NCBI GenBank assembly: GCA_022559985.1
Contig: JAFJTR010000067.1
Coordinates: 62,001 to 126,000 of the forward strand
Length of the DNA stretch: 64,000 nucleotides
Source of the DNA: Parastagonospora avenae f. sp. tritici 18332-5
Taxonomy: Eukaryota; Ascomycota; Dothideomycetes; Pleosporales; Phaeosphaeriaceae
Direction of reading: 5' to 3'
Under the pieces are notes generated by a model, which was not told the origin of the DNA, did no database searches, and was given only the letters and a program-made list of their open reading frames with translations. The position numbers were made by a program, and so were the translations under genes. Below, one piece after another: positions 1 to 12,300 of the stretch; position 1 is the stretch's first letter; every line of letters begins with the position of its first letter.

Positions 1-1623
1 CGAATAGCGGTGCCTCCAACTTTTGCCATTCAGGGACGTTGTTTGGCCCTGCTTGTTGGCCGTATGTCTGCACCCATCGCTGGATAAGATCGTACGGTTT
101 CTGCAAGCACTCTACGACGCCCATGACTTCGCAGCAGTCCTTTAGCACATCGCCCATTTGGTGTCGGAATTCGCGGAATTTTTCCTCTGCTTCTCGGTCG
201 CCCTCAAACAAGTCCTTCTCATCACCACTCTCAGGCTTCGGGAACTCGAGGTGGCCTATCATTATATCGACCAGCTTGGAGTATATATCGAGACTCTGCA
301 TCCTCGCTTCCCCGTACTTTTCGATGGTGAGATACTGCTTAAGGTCATACCAGAACTTGAAGGTATGGGAGATCGCATCCCTCTCTTTGTCGAGAGCGGC
401 CGCTTCGAGGATGGCTTCAACCAGATTCCGGAAATCGGTCGGCAAACGCGCAATCAACAATACCCAGGATTCACCGGCTTCCGCAAACACCTTGGCAATA
501 CCCTTGAACTTGTCTGTGTCCTCTTCCTGAGCCGCCTGGGCAAGCTTCGGTCGGAGGGCAATTACTTGCGGATAGAGCGTCAAAATGGACTGCATGGTTT
601 CGTCCACGTCCCGAGTCTCGGCAATTAGAGCACTCATGCATTCTACTGCGGCATCGAACGGCTCGTCGGTGGTTTCGGAAAGGTCATCGGCGATGATTTT
701 AAGGAGAGGAGAGTTAATGATCGACTCTAACGGGATTTCGCGCATCCACGAGGTTATGCAGTTGAGCAGCTGTGGGTTCCGTGCGGCCGCGGCTAAAGCA
801 TGTTAGCAAGCAAAGACTGGGTTGGAATGCCATACGTACGTGAAGATGTCGCATATCGAATCAGAAGTTGTAGAGCTTGCTGCGCGTTGTCCTCGATCAA
901 CTCGACCGTCCTCATAGTCAATTCGTGTTCCTGACCACCAAGTATTAGACTGTTATTCTGCTATCATGTGCCGGTACCGCGGGGAGGTGCCGGGACTGTG
1001 GAATGGGCTGCGGCTCGTTCGAACGTACTGTGAGAGCGATTTTTCGTCCATGCGTGACTTCTTCAGGTAGTACGCGGAGGAAGTCCAGGACACAGGGCAG
1101 CGTCGCCGGATCTGATCCGAGTGCGGCGACGACATCTGACAGAACGTCCTTCCATTCTGTCATTTGTATGGCCAGATTCGCCAAGCAAACGCAAAGCTGC
1201 AATCTGATAGGCTTCGGCCCCGCATGGAAGGTCGCAAGATTCCGCATTATTGAGGCTCGAAGCTCTGGGAGCTGTGCGCGGGGCACTTGGTGGAGATCAT
1301 ACACGATCTGGTCGAGTCAGAGAGGAAGCCCAACGCCTGAACACCAACATACCTTTCCCTTGAGTGTGGTAGCCGCAAACAGCTTGGCTGCTGCGTCTGC
1401 TGCTGGCGACTCGATAATGGCCAGCGTCGTCACCCATGCCTCTTGCTACGGCGTCCTGTCAGCCCAACGTGCCTCTCCTCTGCCCACCCTAACATACCGA
1501 CTTCTGGAACTGTTCCAGGAACTGGTGTGCCTGCTCTTTTTGTGCCCGGTTCCCTGCCGACTGCATCATATTATGTGCCGCCAGCACAGGCTCGAAGCCC
1601 TGCTGCGCTCCATTTGCGGCCAT
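1..1623 (-). CDS. MTR10: mRNA transport regulator MTR10 / transportin-SR (importin-beta family), 3' part cut by window edge
   Basis: Karyopherin that imports SR-type mRNA-binding proteins into the nucleus (yeast Mtr10, human TNPO3). Five exons can be read: 1623-1498, 1445-1353, 1307-1029, 930-840 and 792-1; all junctions are GT-AG and keep frame. The protein begins MAANGAQQGF. It carries the family-typical N-terminal block with RAQLPELR (residues 84-91), then PKPIRLQLCVCLANLAIQM, WKDVLSDVV and FLRVLPEEVTHGRKIAL. Helical HEAT-like sequence continues to the window start, so the C-terminal part lies outside. The start is the first ATG of the exon holding the N-terminal helix. It shares a 382-bp divergent promoter region with the SmE gene. 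Family recognition is firm; the TNPO3/Mtr10 assignment within the karyopherins rests on the exon-3 block. Confidence 0.9.
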
Positions 1624-2005
1624 ATTCAAGCAAGTTTGGGGGTGAGGTGGGGGACTGGAAGCGGAGAGCGCCCGGAGAAGAAACGCGGCGGGGTATTCCT
1701 TAGGTTGCGTACATACACCGGGGCGTGTGGGTGCTATGAGGAAAGAATCAGTGAAATAATTTGGTGCGGGGCAGTTGCCGGGTCGTGGTCTGTTTGGTGA
1801 TGACGGAGAAAGCGCATCGGTCGCGTAGATAAAGTCGACATCAGTCCAGTCCCGCGCTCCTGCCCGCCAAGCCTAGCCTAAAATGTTCACCCCAACGAGG
1901 AACAGCTTCACTCCACCGCCAACCACGACACCCACCCGCAACCGCTTCTTGACCACAATCGCAAGCGCAACTAATAACCAGCCTTCTCTTCTCAATCACT
2001 AGAAA
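1624..2005. promoter_or_regulatory. Divergent promoter region MTR10 / SME1
   Basis: The 382-bp gap lies between the two start codons of divergently oriented genes. The half next to SME1 is rich in C/A and CT runs, as in many ascomycete promoters. I see no clear TATA box or other discrete element. The promoter role is inferred from gene orientation only. Confidence 0.5.
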
Positions 2006-2502
2006 ATGACTGGACGTGGAGGAGGTACGTTTATAGCTTGACATCGTTTGCGACAGCTGCTAACAAGTCTTAGGCCGCGGTGGTGGAAAAGGTACGAAAC
2101 AAACAGCCCAAGCTTGCGCCGCATAGCAAAGATACTAAGACTCGCGCAGTGCTTCTCCCACCTATCAACTTCATCTTCAAGCTTCTGCAGTCGCGCGCAA
2201 CCATCTCAGTGTGGCTCTACGAGAACCTGGGAATGCGCATCGAGGGAAAGCTGAGAGTGAGGGTGCCCCAAATGGTCCTCGCAGCAAAATACTGATAGCA
2301 TACAGGGATTCGACGAGTTCATGAACCTTGTGATTGACGACGCGGTCGAGGTGACCCTCGCCAATGCGAAGAAAGAGACGCCCGAGGAGAGGCGCAGCAT
2401 TGGTGCGGACATCACCCAGAAGCGCAAGTGCACCACTAACGGACGATAGGCCAAATCCTGCTCAAGGGCGACAACATCTCTCTCATCCAGCAGCTACAAT
2501 AA
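2006..2502 (+). CDS. SME1: Small nuclear ribonucleoprotein SmE (Sm core of U1/U2/U4/U5 snRNPs)
   Basis: Sm-fold subunit of the heptameric ring on spliceosomal snRNAs. The 97-aa protein comes from five exons (2006-2024, 2074-2091, 2150-2256, 2306-2402, 2450-2502), four introns within 500 bp. The Sm1 motif includes PINFIFKLLQSRATISVWLY and ENLGMRIEGKLRGFDEFMNL; the Sm2 motif is QILLKGDNISLIQQ, as in SmE. The N-terminus is a short Gly/Arg-rich leader (MTGRGGGRGGGK) split over exons 1 and 2, in place of the usual basic SmE start. It lies head-to-head with MTR10 and tail-to-tail with FAU1, with 132 bp to the FAU1 stop. All four introns have GT-AG ends. Identification is very secure; the first two tiny exons are slightly less so. 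Confidence 0.93.
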
Positions 2503-2634
2503 GCTACAACGGAAGACGACCCGACTCGAGGATAAAGCACATTTGCGATACCCATGAAATACGAAAAGCGGCTGATCTGGGTTGTGATTTATATGCTGGG
2601 CTATTTTGAAAAGGCAGAAGGACATTGAAGCGCT

Positions 2635-3434
2635 TCAAGCACTTGCGCGACGGAGGACGCCGTCACGCGTCACCAAGGCGTCAAGGCGATAATCGGACGT
2701 GTCCATTGGGACCGATTCACTAGGTGGAAGTAACTGCTCGGTCAATGCGAGACCGACTTTGACGTGGTTAGTTAGCCCTCCGCATACGCAATACCAGTAG
2801 TTCTTACCGCGAAAAGGCATGCGCGACGCTTGGTGACATCGAGTCAAGAAGTAGTCGTAGAAGCCCTTGCCGTGTCCCAGACGACCAAAAGTGGCATCGA
2901 ATGCCATGCCCGGCATGACTATGAGATCGAGTCCGTCTGAGACGTGGGCCATATCTCCGTTTGTGATGCCCTCGCCGCCAAAGCAGTTCGCACGTGATGC
3001 AATTGAGTCCTTGCTGGGAGTTGGAATGCCCCACTTGTCAGGTTGCAGTGATTCAAAGTCGCTCATAGAGTGCAGTTCGACCATGTCCATGATGGACTTT
3101 GGCTGGCCCTCTGTCGGAGTGCTGGAGTTGTAAGTGTAGGGAATGAAGACCTTCTTGCCTTGATTGAGAGCATCACGGACAATGCTGCTCGTGGAAATCT
3201 CGCCACCAGGCATAGACAGATATACACTTATCCTCTGAGCGGCCTGGTATTCGGGCATGGAGAGCAGCGTTTTTGTTGCACGTGATGCTATCAACATGAG
3301 CACATGCAGAAATAGTGCGATACATGCGTTGGGCGCATACATTGAGAAGCAGCTGCAGACTCAGGCAGGTCTTTCAAGACATGCTTGATCTTCTTCCTCA
3401 ATTCCCTTTTCACTGTTGCGAGTGATGCTGCCAT
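2635..3434 (-). CDS. FAU1: 5-formyltetrahydrofolate cyclo-ligase (methenyl-THF synthetase)
   Basis: ATP-dependent enzyme turning 5-formyl-THF into 5,10-methenyl-THF in one-carbon metabolism. Exons are 3434-3341, 3287-2808 and 2756-2635 (231 aa). Family features: an N-terminal helix KRELRKKIKHVLKDL, the segment ISVYLSMPGGEISTSSIV, then GKKVFIPY, and the substrate/ATP-binding end LIVMPGMAFDATFGRLGHGK followed by GFYDYFL. The second intron (2757-2807, 51 nt) has no in-frame stop and keeps frame, so unspliced RNA would encode 17 extra residues; I treat it as an intron because it has GTAAG, GCTAAC and CAAAG and removal restores the family sequence. The start at 3434 is the ATG giving MAASLATVKR; an in-frame extension upstream exists but looks non-family. 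Confidence 0.92.
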
Positions 3435-3866
3435 GATGCAAGACGCGCCGAGGTGGTGAGGATCCAAAAATAGTAGCGCTCGGCGGTATTTGCTACTTGC
3501 TCGAAGAGACGTCGAGGTTCCCACGTCCCGACGACTTGGTGGACGGATAGACAGACGACTGCCTTATGACTATCGATAAGCTCAGGTGGATGCACAGAAG
3601 CAGCGAAAAGACGCGAGTGCATGCGCGGATAGTGAGGCGGCGCCGGCGATCTGCACGTTACCGCGGATCCCTGCAAAACGGCGCATTCCAAGCCAAGCAG
3701 GAGGCGGCGGGCGGCGAGATGTTAACTTCGCAACTCCATCACCACCTGAAACCACCACCGCACTCTCAACGGCCTCTCCACCACACCTCACGCGCCCCTT
3801 TCCTGCCTCCGCCTGCCACCGACCGTATACACTCGCTTACTTGCGCATTCACACCACCTTCACATA
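3435..3866. promoter_or_regulatory. Divergent promoter region FAU1 / ROT1
   Basis: A 432-bp gap between the start codons of FAU1 and ROT1. The ROT1-proximal 150 bp is strongly C/A- and CT-rich. An open frame runs across it on the plus strand but has no family resemblance and overlaps ROT1 in another frame. The promoter role is inferred from orientation. Confidence 0.5.
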
Positions 3867-4773
3867 ATGGTGTCAAGAATAGTCGCGCTCCTGCTCTCAG
3901 GAGTCGCACTGCTGCAGGTGCAGGCGCAAAGCGAGCCTTCGACAGATCTGATCGGCACGTGGACCAGCAAGTCAAATGGCACCATCACCGGCGATGTATG
4001 TATCTCTCTCACCAAGGCACGGGATCGGGAATATCGAGACTAATTCGCTCAACAGGGCTTCTACGACCCCAAGGCCGACCATCTCATCGAGCCCAAGCAC
4101 ACGGGAATCAGCTACTCCTTCTCGGCCGACGGCCATTTCGAGGCAGCATACTACCGCGCCATCGCAAACCGTACGTCGGAACCTTGGAACTGTCCCGCGC
4201 ACGTGCTACGTATGCTAACAAGCCCGCAGCTCAACTGCCCAGATGCCCGAAAGGCATAATGCAGTGGCAGCACGGCAGCTACGAGAAGCTCGCCAACGGC
4301 AGCCTCCACCTGAAACCCATCAAAGTTGACGGCAGGCAGCTGTACAGCGACCCATGCCAGTACAAGAACTCGGTCTTCACGCGATACAATGCAACCGAGA
4401 AGTTCAAGGTACGCCTGAACCCCTAAATCGCCCACAAACAAAACAAACAGGACGGGGAGATTCTAACGCACTGGCACAGGCATACCAAGTCTACACAGAC
4501 ACGTACAACAAACGACCGCGTCTCGATCTCTTTCAGGCCGATGGTGCGCCCATCATGCCTCTCTACCGCATCTACGACACCCCCAAGATGCTGCCAACCA
4601 CAACGCTCAACCCGCTCACTACTGCCTCGCCCACCGCCGCCAGCAAACTCAAGCGCTCTCTACCCCACGAGGTCCTGTTCAAGCGCACCGAGGGAAACAC
4701 CCGCGCAGACCAGTGGTGGTGGTTTGGCGTGCTGATGACGGCCGGCGGCGGCGTCATGTACTGGTTCTTCTAA
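3867..4773 (+). CDS. ROT1: ROT1-like ER membrane chaperone
   Basis: Essential ER protein that assists folding and beta-1,6-glucan / cell-wall synthesis in yeast. Four exons (3867-3995, 4056-4170, 4230-4408, 4480-4773) give 238 aa. It shows a cleavable signal peptide (MVSRIVALLLSGVALLQVQA), then the ROT1 start block DLIGTWTSKSNGTITGDGFY, DHLIEPKHTGISYSFSADG and EAAYYRAIANP. Next come CPKGIMQWQHGSYEKLANGS, a conserved PCQYKNSVFTRYNATE, and a C-terminal membrane anchor WWWFGVLMTAGGGVMYWFF. Several N-glycosylation sequons (NGT, NGS, NAT) fit ER lumenal exposure. Length matches the family. Introns are GT-AG and removal restores the continuous family sequence. Confidence is high. Confidence 0.93.
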
Positions 4774-5398
4774 GCGCTCGATGACGACAACGTGAGAGGT
4801 CAGCGTGCGGCACATGAAGATAGACGGATAACGGTGTTATGGAGTCCAGATTGCTGATGTTAAGCTGTCTATGTCTTTTGGATTAATGGCGTTGGTATGG
4901 GAGAGCTACGGAGCATTGCAGAGCAGCGTGAAAGCGTGGGACAGCATATTGCATCATTATCACATCCCGGGCTTGACTGGAATATGTAAAATATCGTGGT
5001 AACGCTCAAGTTCATTCGATTTTCTTATATCTCAACCACGGCTCGCGTTACCGTGCATACCAAATATGGGCTGTTTGTGTCTGATCATATCAACATCTAT
5101 GATGCATTGAGGGTATAGTATGTTTGAGGTGTCATGTCATGTTGCTCGTGTCGTAAGATGGTTGAGATCCCTCTCGTGTGTACGTGTCATGTCTTTCGAA
5201 GTGACGAGTCCGTAAGATTTGTCTGTTGAGGCCGATCGCAATGAGCTGTCGTAATCGTGCTCTGCTGCATGGGTGTTCGAACTGTTATTGTGCATCCAGC
5301 AGGACTCGTGTATCCTTCCATGAATCTGCCTTCATCTTCGTCTCATATCGCTCTCGAATCTGGTCCTTCACATCTTTCCTCAGCCCGCACTTGCATCT
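4774..5398. other. Intergenic region between convergent ROT1 and Zn2Cys6 regulator
   Basis: A 625-bp stretch between two stop codons of converging genes. It is AT-richer than its neighbours. I see no supported ORF, RNA gene or repeat; it presumably holds both 3' UTRs. Confidence 0.5.
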
Positions 5399-8300
5399 TC
5401 AGAGTCCTACTCGTTCCATACCCGCGCGCAAGTCCTCCTCCGTGCCCAGCAAATTCATCGCCCACGTCCCAGGCCTATTCTTCACCACGAATCCACGTTC
5501 CCTATTCTCCTGTCCGCCACCAATCGGACCCCCTCTTTGCAGTGATGGATCTTCATCTTCATACAGCCTATCTCTCGGTACTTCTGGCACGTGATCTTCC
5601 TTGAGCAATGGCCCTTCCTCTCCCACTCTTTTAAGGCGACGTTTATACGGCGGTCCACGCCCCATGGCCGCCGCCCTATCCCACGCCGTCTCGCATCCCT
5701 GCGCGATAATCCCCGCCGACGCCCATCCCGTCCTGCGATCAACATCAACGAGACGCGTGATGAGCCATTCGCGCTGTGCTGGCGCTTGATACTGCACACC
5801 GGCAAAGAAGAGCGAGAGTGAAGACTCTGTCAATACTGCTCCCAGTGAAGGCGACAAGTCCCCGCCCGCAGGAAGCTGCATGCCAGCTGCAATGCGTCCT
5901 ATCAACATTGCGTATGGTTGTGTGGCTGGTGCGCCTACACCTGCAGCCATCTGTGCCGCGGGTGGCATGGCGGGATGGGAGCGGAGAAGCATGATCTTTG
6001 CAAGATGCAACAAACACCAAATGATGCTGATGTCGTAGCTCCGGTGGATGAGAGCTGGACCAAAGGGTGTTATGTTTCCTGTACCCCCTGGGACTGGAGG
6101 GTAGATGTCAGGCGGTAGAGGCGCAAACGACTCCGTGTTGGTCAAGATGGAGGAGACGGTATTGTGTGCAGCGGTGATGGTTTCCCACTCCTCCATAGCA
6201 GCTTGATATGCCGCTGGCAAATCGGCGTACTTGGGATGAGGGGCGTTTGGCGTTGGTGGTGAGCGCTGATAGTTGGGGTTTGCATAAGTGCTGGAAAGAG
6301 GCGCATGTGGTCCGCTCGGGGCCATGCCGAGGAATTCTGGCATTGCAGGCGGCGTTGGACCTTGTGAAGGCTGTCTCCCTTGACTGGCACCGTCTGTTGG
6401 TGCAGATGATGCACCTCGACCACGGCCAAAGCCTGGGGGAGGTGGCCCTCTCCATCCAGGAGGAGGCGGTCCTGTCCATCCTGGTGGCGGACCCTTCATG
6501 TTAGATGGTGGGCCCATAGGTGTGGTAGGAGTTGGCGGTTGGCCACCCGGGCCTGCATTTGCAGATGACGGCGGTGGTCCTATGCTGCCAAAACCGGGCA
6601 TGCCTGGCCGAGGCCTCCAGCCGCCATCTGCATCTACTTGTCGAAGTTTACGAGCGCGGTCTCGGACCGTAAAGTCTGTTGTGCGGCCGATGAGCAGTAT
6701 CATGTGATCGTGTGTGCCGTAGAGTGCGTCGGCGCGGCCAAGAGGGGCTCGTGGTGGACAATCGGACCACTTTCGGTATGGCAAGCTTGGAATTATCAGC
6801 AAGTGCTTTATAGGACTTCAAATAGGCTTACATCAAAGGGTTGCCGCTGACAATGCTCTGAAAAGCATCATGGCGGGCGTACCACCAGTAGAGATCCTGG
6901 AGAGTTTCAAAGGTTTGTAAATCGAGCTTGTCCGGCAGATGCGTCTTTGTCTCGGATCTGGCACCGTTTTCCTCGACGATCATACCAAAGTCATCATAGT
7001 TGACTTGCTTGCCAATGATGGCACTCACCAGATTCTGGTCTGGCATCATTGCACGCTCTTCCAGCGTCTTGTTGAAGTGCTTTTGGTCGATAAGCATCTC
7101 AGGGTTCTGATAGGGGAACTGTCTGTCCTCCGCGTTCTGCGCGGCTTTAAGGCGTCGAGCTTCCCGAGTAAGTGAGCGGAAGTCGAGTTCAATGAGGAGT
7201 TGTGCAGCGCCGACCAGATGAGTCGACCATTTGACATGTTCGGCTGTCCAAACTTCGTAGTAGGCCAATAGCATAGAATTCGCCAGCGTTGAAAGCGATA
7301 GACGTTTCTTTGGATGCCCCAAGCTACGGCTGAGACGTTTGAGAGAGTATGCGTAATGCTTGTACGACGGCGTCAGGGAAGCCCCCTGGAGCCGCGCAAT
7401 TTGCAAGCTCGCAAGTGCTAGCATAGCATGTAGGAGTCCCTGATTGCCGAGGGCCTTCAGAGGAAGGGTATAGGTCCACAGGGATTGTTGCGCGGCAGGT
7501 ATGCTGTCTTCGAAAATCATCGTCGAATTTCGGGGGTTGCGCTCGTAGATGGACACACTCGGACCAGTCTATAGATGGTCAGCGCATAATCATAGCACAT
7601 GTATCTTGTCCACTGGACACAACTCTCCACTAAGACGCCTTCGGAATGAAAAGACACGGCATAATCTGTCCAGAGACGTACCACATGAATGTAATGAGCG
7701 AAGACGCGCGCAACCTTGAGATTCCTCAGGGGGCTTGCAGCATACTCGGGCTTATAATTTGTCAAGAGACCTTCGTAGATGAAAGCATCATGTCGTCTGA
7801 CTGCAAGCTCGTTGGCATGCTCATAGTGGATACGACGTATGATGTTGAACTCCTTGCTCGCAAGCATGTTGTTTTCGTTGTCCCGATCCTCTGCATCCAG
7901 CATTTCCTCGTCCGACTGAACATCCCAATAGTCGTCATCTTCGTTTTCGATTGCGGCTTCGTCAAGGACTTGAGTTGGGCTGACGTGATCGATGCCGCCG
8001 AAACCACTTAGTGATAGCTGTGGCTGACTTGGCTGATTTTGCGGTACGGAAGGAGTTTGTTCTGGCAAAGTTGACACATTAGCTATCATGGCCAGAGCAA
8101 GTGCAGGACACAAAGTGGTTCACCTGTGCAGGCTACAAAATTTGGGTTGGGGCACTACACGGAGACTGTTGTGATGACAGGAGATTTGCACGGTGTGAAG
8201 AGAAGAGAAAATTATATGATTGGACACAAAAGGGAGATAACAATAGTCATTGCGTGTGACACGTATGTAACTAGACATGAGACATACCGAGAGCGGGCTG

Positions 8301-9350
8301 CTGCATGTACTTTACATCCGGTGTCATATCATGAATGGGTATCTGGGTAGAAGAATAGCTAGAATGGTTAATATCATCATGAGGAACTGCTGTCGGATGG
8401 TTGTATGATCCAAATCGGCTCATGTCTGCCGAATTAACTTGTATATGCTCCATACGGGCCTGCGGATGGCTGTTATATCGCTGCATTACGGGTCGGGCTT
8501 CAGCGTATGTGTTGTAGTGGTCACTTTGTGGTGACACACTAGAATGTGAGTGGTAAGAGACTTGATCGTCAGCTTGGGTTGCGGATTGGCGCCGATAAAG
8601 TGACGAGTGCGAAATATCTTGAGAGACAGCAGAAGTTGTCTCAGTACTATGACTGTACGAGATAGGCAGCTGCTGATATGCAGTATGGTCCTGGCTGTAT
8701 CGAGGAGAAGACTGATAGCTGACGGTCGGCTCGTGGTTATATTGTACTGAAGGACTGGGGTGCACCGGAGCATGATGAGGAAAGTATGACGCCGCTGGTG
8801 ACATTTGTGGATGGTGACGTGGCGAGATGAGTGGCTGTTGATGATGCGGTGATGGTAATGGATGCTGATAGCTTGTTCTTGGAGCGTAGCTGTGAGGATC
8901 CACCCCAATATTTTGCTGGGATATGGCTAGTTGTACTTCTGCACTCGGTTCAATAGCGGAGAAATCGAAGCTGTTCAACTGCCGTGGCTGGAGTGACGAG
9001 AGTGAGTCGTCTTGTGGCTGAGGCGGATGGTAAGACTGGTTTCGAGTACCAGGAAGCATCGACGTGTGGTACTGTATAGTGCTGACATTACCAGGGTGGT
9101 TCGGCCAGTTTTCAATCGGGGTCTTGAATATGACCCGCTGGTTGTAGCCCTCACACTGACGCTTAGACTTGATGCAGTTGGCGCAAGTAGGGCGTTCTTC
9201 TCCGCATTTGATGCGTCGCTTTCGACAGGTAAGGCAGCCGGTCTTTGTCCTCTTACGCATCTTGCTGCTCGCCGATGTACCCGGGAAGTTGCCAGTCGGA
9301 GAAACGTCGCCGGCGCCACCTGGGGACGAGGCTCTCTGTCCACTCTCCAT
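5399..9350 (-). CDS. Zn2Cys6 transcription factor with Fungal_trans_2 domain
   Basis: Nuclear DNA-binding regulator of 1188 aa; target genes unknown. Exons: 9350-8288, 8061-7682, 7568-6832, 6785-5399, all in frame. The zinc cluster has Cys at residues 39, 42, 49, 56, 59 and 66 (spacing C-x2-C-x6-C-x6-C-x2-C-x6-C) in a basic context. A Gln/His/Ser/Tyr-rich low-complexity region follows (about 100-350), then an acidic stretch (about 385-410), then the Fungal_trans_2 signature: HVTGPSVSIYERNPRN, QQSLWTYTLPLKALGNQG, LLHAMLALASLQIARLQGAS, CPPRAPLGRADALYGTHDH. A Pro/Gly-rich insert with repeated PPPPGW units interrupts the C-terminal half. Intron 1 (8062-8287, 226 nt) is long for this genome and might hide a small exon. 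No partner gene in the neighbourhood suggests a pathway. Confidence 0.88.
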
Positions 9351-12300
9351 GGTCTCAAGCTACGAAAAAGTGTAGTAGCGAAGTCAGGTTGGTCGACTAG
9401 GTATTTGCGAAGGAGCAATCAATGTGATGGTGAAGCGAGGCGAGACAAGACCAGACGGGAAGATGTTGGCCCGCTGTGATGCGGGAACAGCGGAGCCAAG
9501 AGTGATTGGCCTCTTCAACAAGTCGATCAGCAGTCGAAAATTTCCTGCGGGGCCACAAGGAGTCCAGCATATACGAGAGACAACTCGTGCGCCAGAAGTT
9601 GGTGAGGATGGTCTTCAGATGACAGTGAAGGAGGACGATATTGAGGTAGTACAGTAATAAGACTCGCACATGAACGTCAATTAAGCAAGCCCACGGGAGC
9701 TATGTGGAGAATGGGCGTCTGCGTTAGTTATACTGGAGGAGGCAGCACGTACCAGGTGTCATAGTCCACAGCTGGCCTAAGAAATACCAGGCGGCAAGCC
9801 GTCCGTTGACAGTCAGGACGGACAAGGCTGTACGTAAAGTTGATGGCACCCCCAAAACAGAGAAGCAACAAGTGGTCTGGACTAGGATACAGACTATGCT
9901 CGATTTAGTTGAGCAAGGTACATGAGGATCGGTTCAGTTGCTATGGGTAGGCAGAGGCAGCGGGAGGCGGCACACGGACTGTCAGGGTGAATTGGTGCAG
10001 CGCAGACCGAGAACATGTTTCCATTCGGCAGCAGTGGTGCGAGGTTCGATCGGGTTGTGTGCCACTGAACCAGGGTGCGATGGCTGACGCTAGGACAGTG
10101 GAAGGACCGCTTACAGGGACAATGATGAAGGATGGGCGGCTATGGTCTGTGAGCGACCCAGGGATCATGGATCTCTGGGCGGACGGACCACGAGCGAGGA
10201 GCGCTCCAATCGCGGGATCAGGATCTGACGGCAATCTGCCCAGAATAGCAACGCGATATCAGAAAAGTTAGATGGCGGGAATCGTGTGGTCGCGAAGGCA
10301 GAATGACGGTCTGCCGAGGGGCTAACGATCACGTTTCGCTGTAGTCCGGCTTCGGAACGACACAAAGAGTCTTCTTGCCAACGCCGAGGCGTTCCCTCGT
10401 GGGAGATAAACACCTGGGCAGCAACCGGTCACCAAACAGATACCCGGGCTTCCCCACCACGGGCATATTGCTGCTCTCTGCTAGTTCTCTGGCCAGGAGT
10501 CAGTAGCAACTGCACGCGGGTGGAGGTGTACGCGATGGGTGGAATGTGGGACTCGGAAGGCAGCTGGTGTCGAACTCTGGCGTCGACTCACGCGGACCTA
10601 CCCCTGGCAGACGCTGCATTACGGACGCACGACAATCTTTGCTGGTCATGGAATTGCTTTCCACGAGCATGCCTGGGTGCCGCGCATGCGCTGGGTGACG
10701 GCCTCCCCTGAATGCACCAGCTGGGCTTCTGCGCAATCGACGCACCAATAAGTCCCGTCCCGATCCAGTCGCATTTGCATCTCGCCGGCACATTGAGCGC
10801 GTTGCCACAATGGCCTGCTCACCTCTCTCCACAGTCTGGGCTGCATCTGATACTTGGCCGGCTTCCCAAGGAATAGAGCCTCTTCCAAAGCAGCTTAGTG
10901 TGGATCAACCTATGGCGTCGCTGTGCACCAGCAAGCTTAAATCAATCCGCCGTCGACCCATGCCTCCACCCATCCTGCCGGAGCATGACCCGTAGTCACG
11001 CATCGCCTGATTTCCTATTCAGTTCAGGGGCCTACCAACGTCACTGGCATGTTGACTGTACGGAGCCAGAGATAACTCTGCGCTTGTGGCTGTCCCAGAG
11101 CCAGCTGAAAGATTGTCATTCCGGGCAAGCACGTCCCGCTTTCTTCCCCGTTCGGGAGACTTGTGGTGATTTGCACCCAGGACTGCGTGAACCTGGCAAC
11201 TGGGGCCTCTGCAGCCTGATGATATGACACTTCCAAACCCATAACAAGCCCGCCGGCGGCTGCCTGCCATATCCGCCGCTTGGGACCTGCAGAGCACAGG
11301 TATCCGCCGCGACGGACATCATGCCGGCACGTCCCTTCACAGGAAAGTCGCTATTCTTGCGCGAATGTGCAGTCAGCTGGGGGCTTGCACCAGCACGATG
11401 TAGGCAAGAAGATTGTCCTCTAGGTCAATCATACAAATCCACGCAAAGACCAGCTTGTGTCCGATCAATGCTCACATTCCCCACAGAGATGTGGACTTGG
11501 CGGCTCCGCAGTTCATAAAGTCCCAGGAGTCGCATCCATGAACACTAATGCAGTATGCGCATGCCGCCACCACGAGACCTGGCGCCATGTCCCAGGCGCT
11601 GGGTCAAACCTCAACTTCGCTGATGGACAACGACTGACGTTGTTTTCGGGACAATCACAGCGAACCGGCGCCGGTGCTAATGTACCTCTAGTCACCGTTG
11701 TGGTCATTCATCTACACCTTCGAGCTCGCTTGCATATCTGCTACCGCGCGTGGTCCGTTCTTTCGGTATCGGACTATTTCGCACCGTCACTGCCCGCATT
11801 CGAACTCAATACGAACGTCAGACGTCAGGGTTAGCTGGTGGTTTTCAGTAACAGGGCGGCCGCACGAGTCACATTCGACTTCAAACGCATTGACGAACTC
11901 AGGTCATTCATGCATATGGATAGTTTGGAGCTCGCAAGGTATCGAACCGGGAGGAAACTACACCTCTAGAGTCGCTGCGCCAAAAAGCCCCAGCATTCAG
12001 GCATCGGTAGCTCCCGAGTAAGGACAGAGCTCGTGCGAACGATCGATTATCGAAAGCTCTCTTCGAATTTGTGCGATCTGGAGTTGAAGCTGGGATCGTG
12101 AACCAAGTCCCACTCGAACTTATGAGATCATGTCTATGCTGCTCGTGGAAGGAGATCGACAGAAGTACCCGCCCGGTACCATAGGTACTCATGAGGTACA
12201 GCGCAGATTGTATACCCTCCTCATGCAAGAGTACAGGGGCGTTCACCGAAGTTGTGGCTTCCACGAGACGGCTCAAGGCTTGAGTGAACGGCGACTACCT

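Noticed and set aside
3566..4426. 286-codon plus-strand frame overlapping ROT1
   Set aside because: Different frame from ROT1, basic low-complexity translation, runs through ROT1 introns and exons without family sequence.
10025..10060. B-box-like GGTTCGATCGG suggesting a tRNA
   Set aside because: No matching T stem, anticodon stem or acceptor stem can be formed around it.
11930..11960. B-box-like GGTTCGATACC on the minus strand
   Set aside because: The flanking five bases do not pair and no cloverleaf can be drawn.
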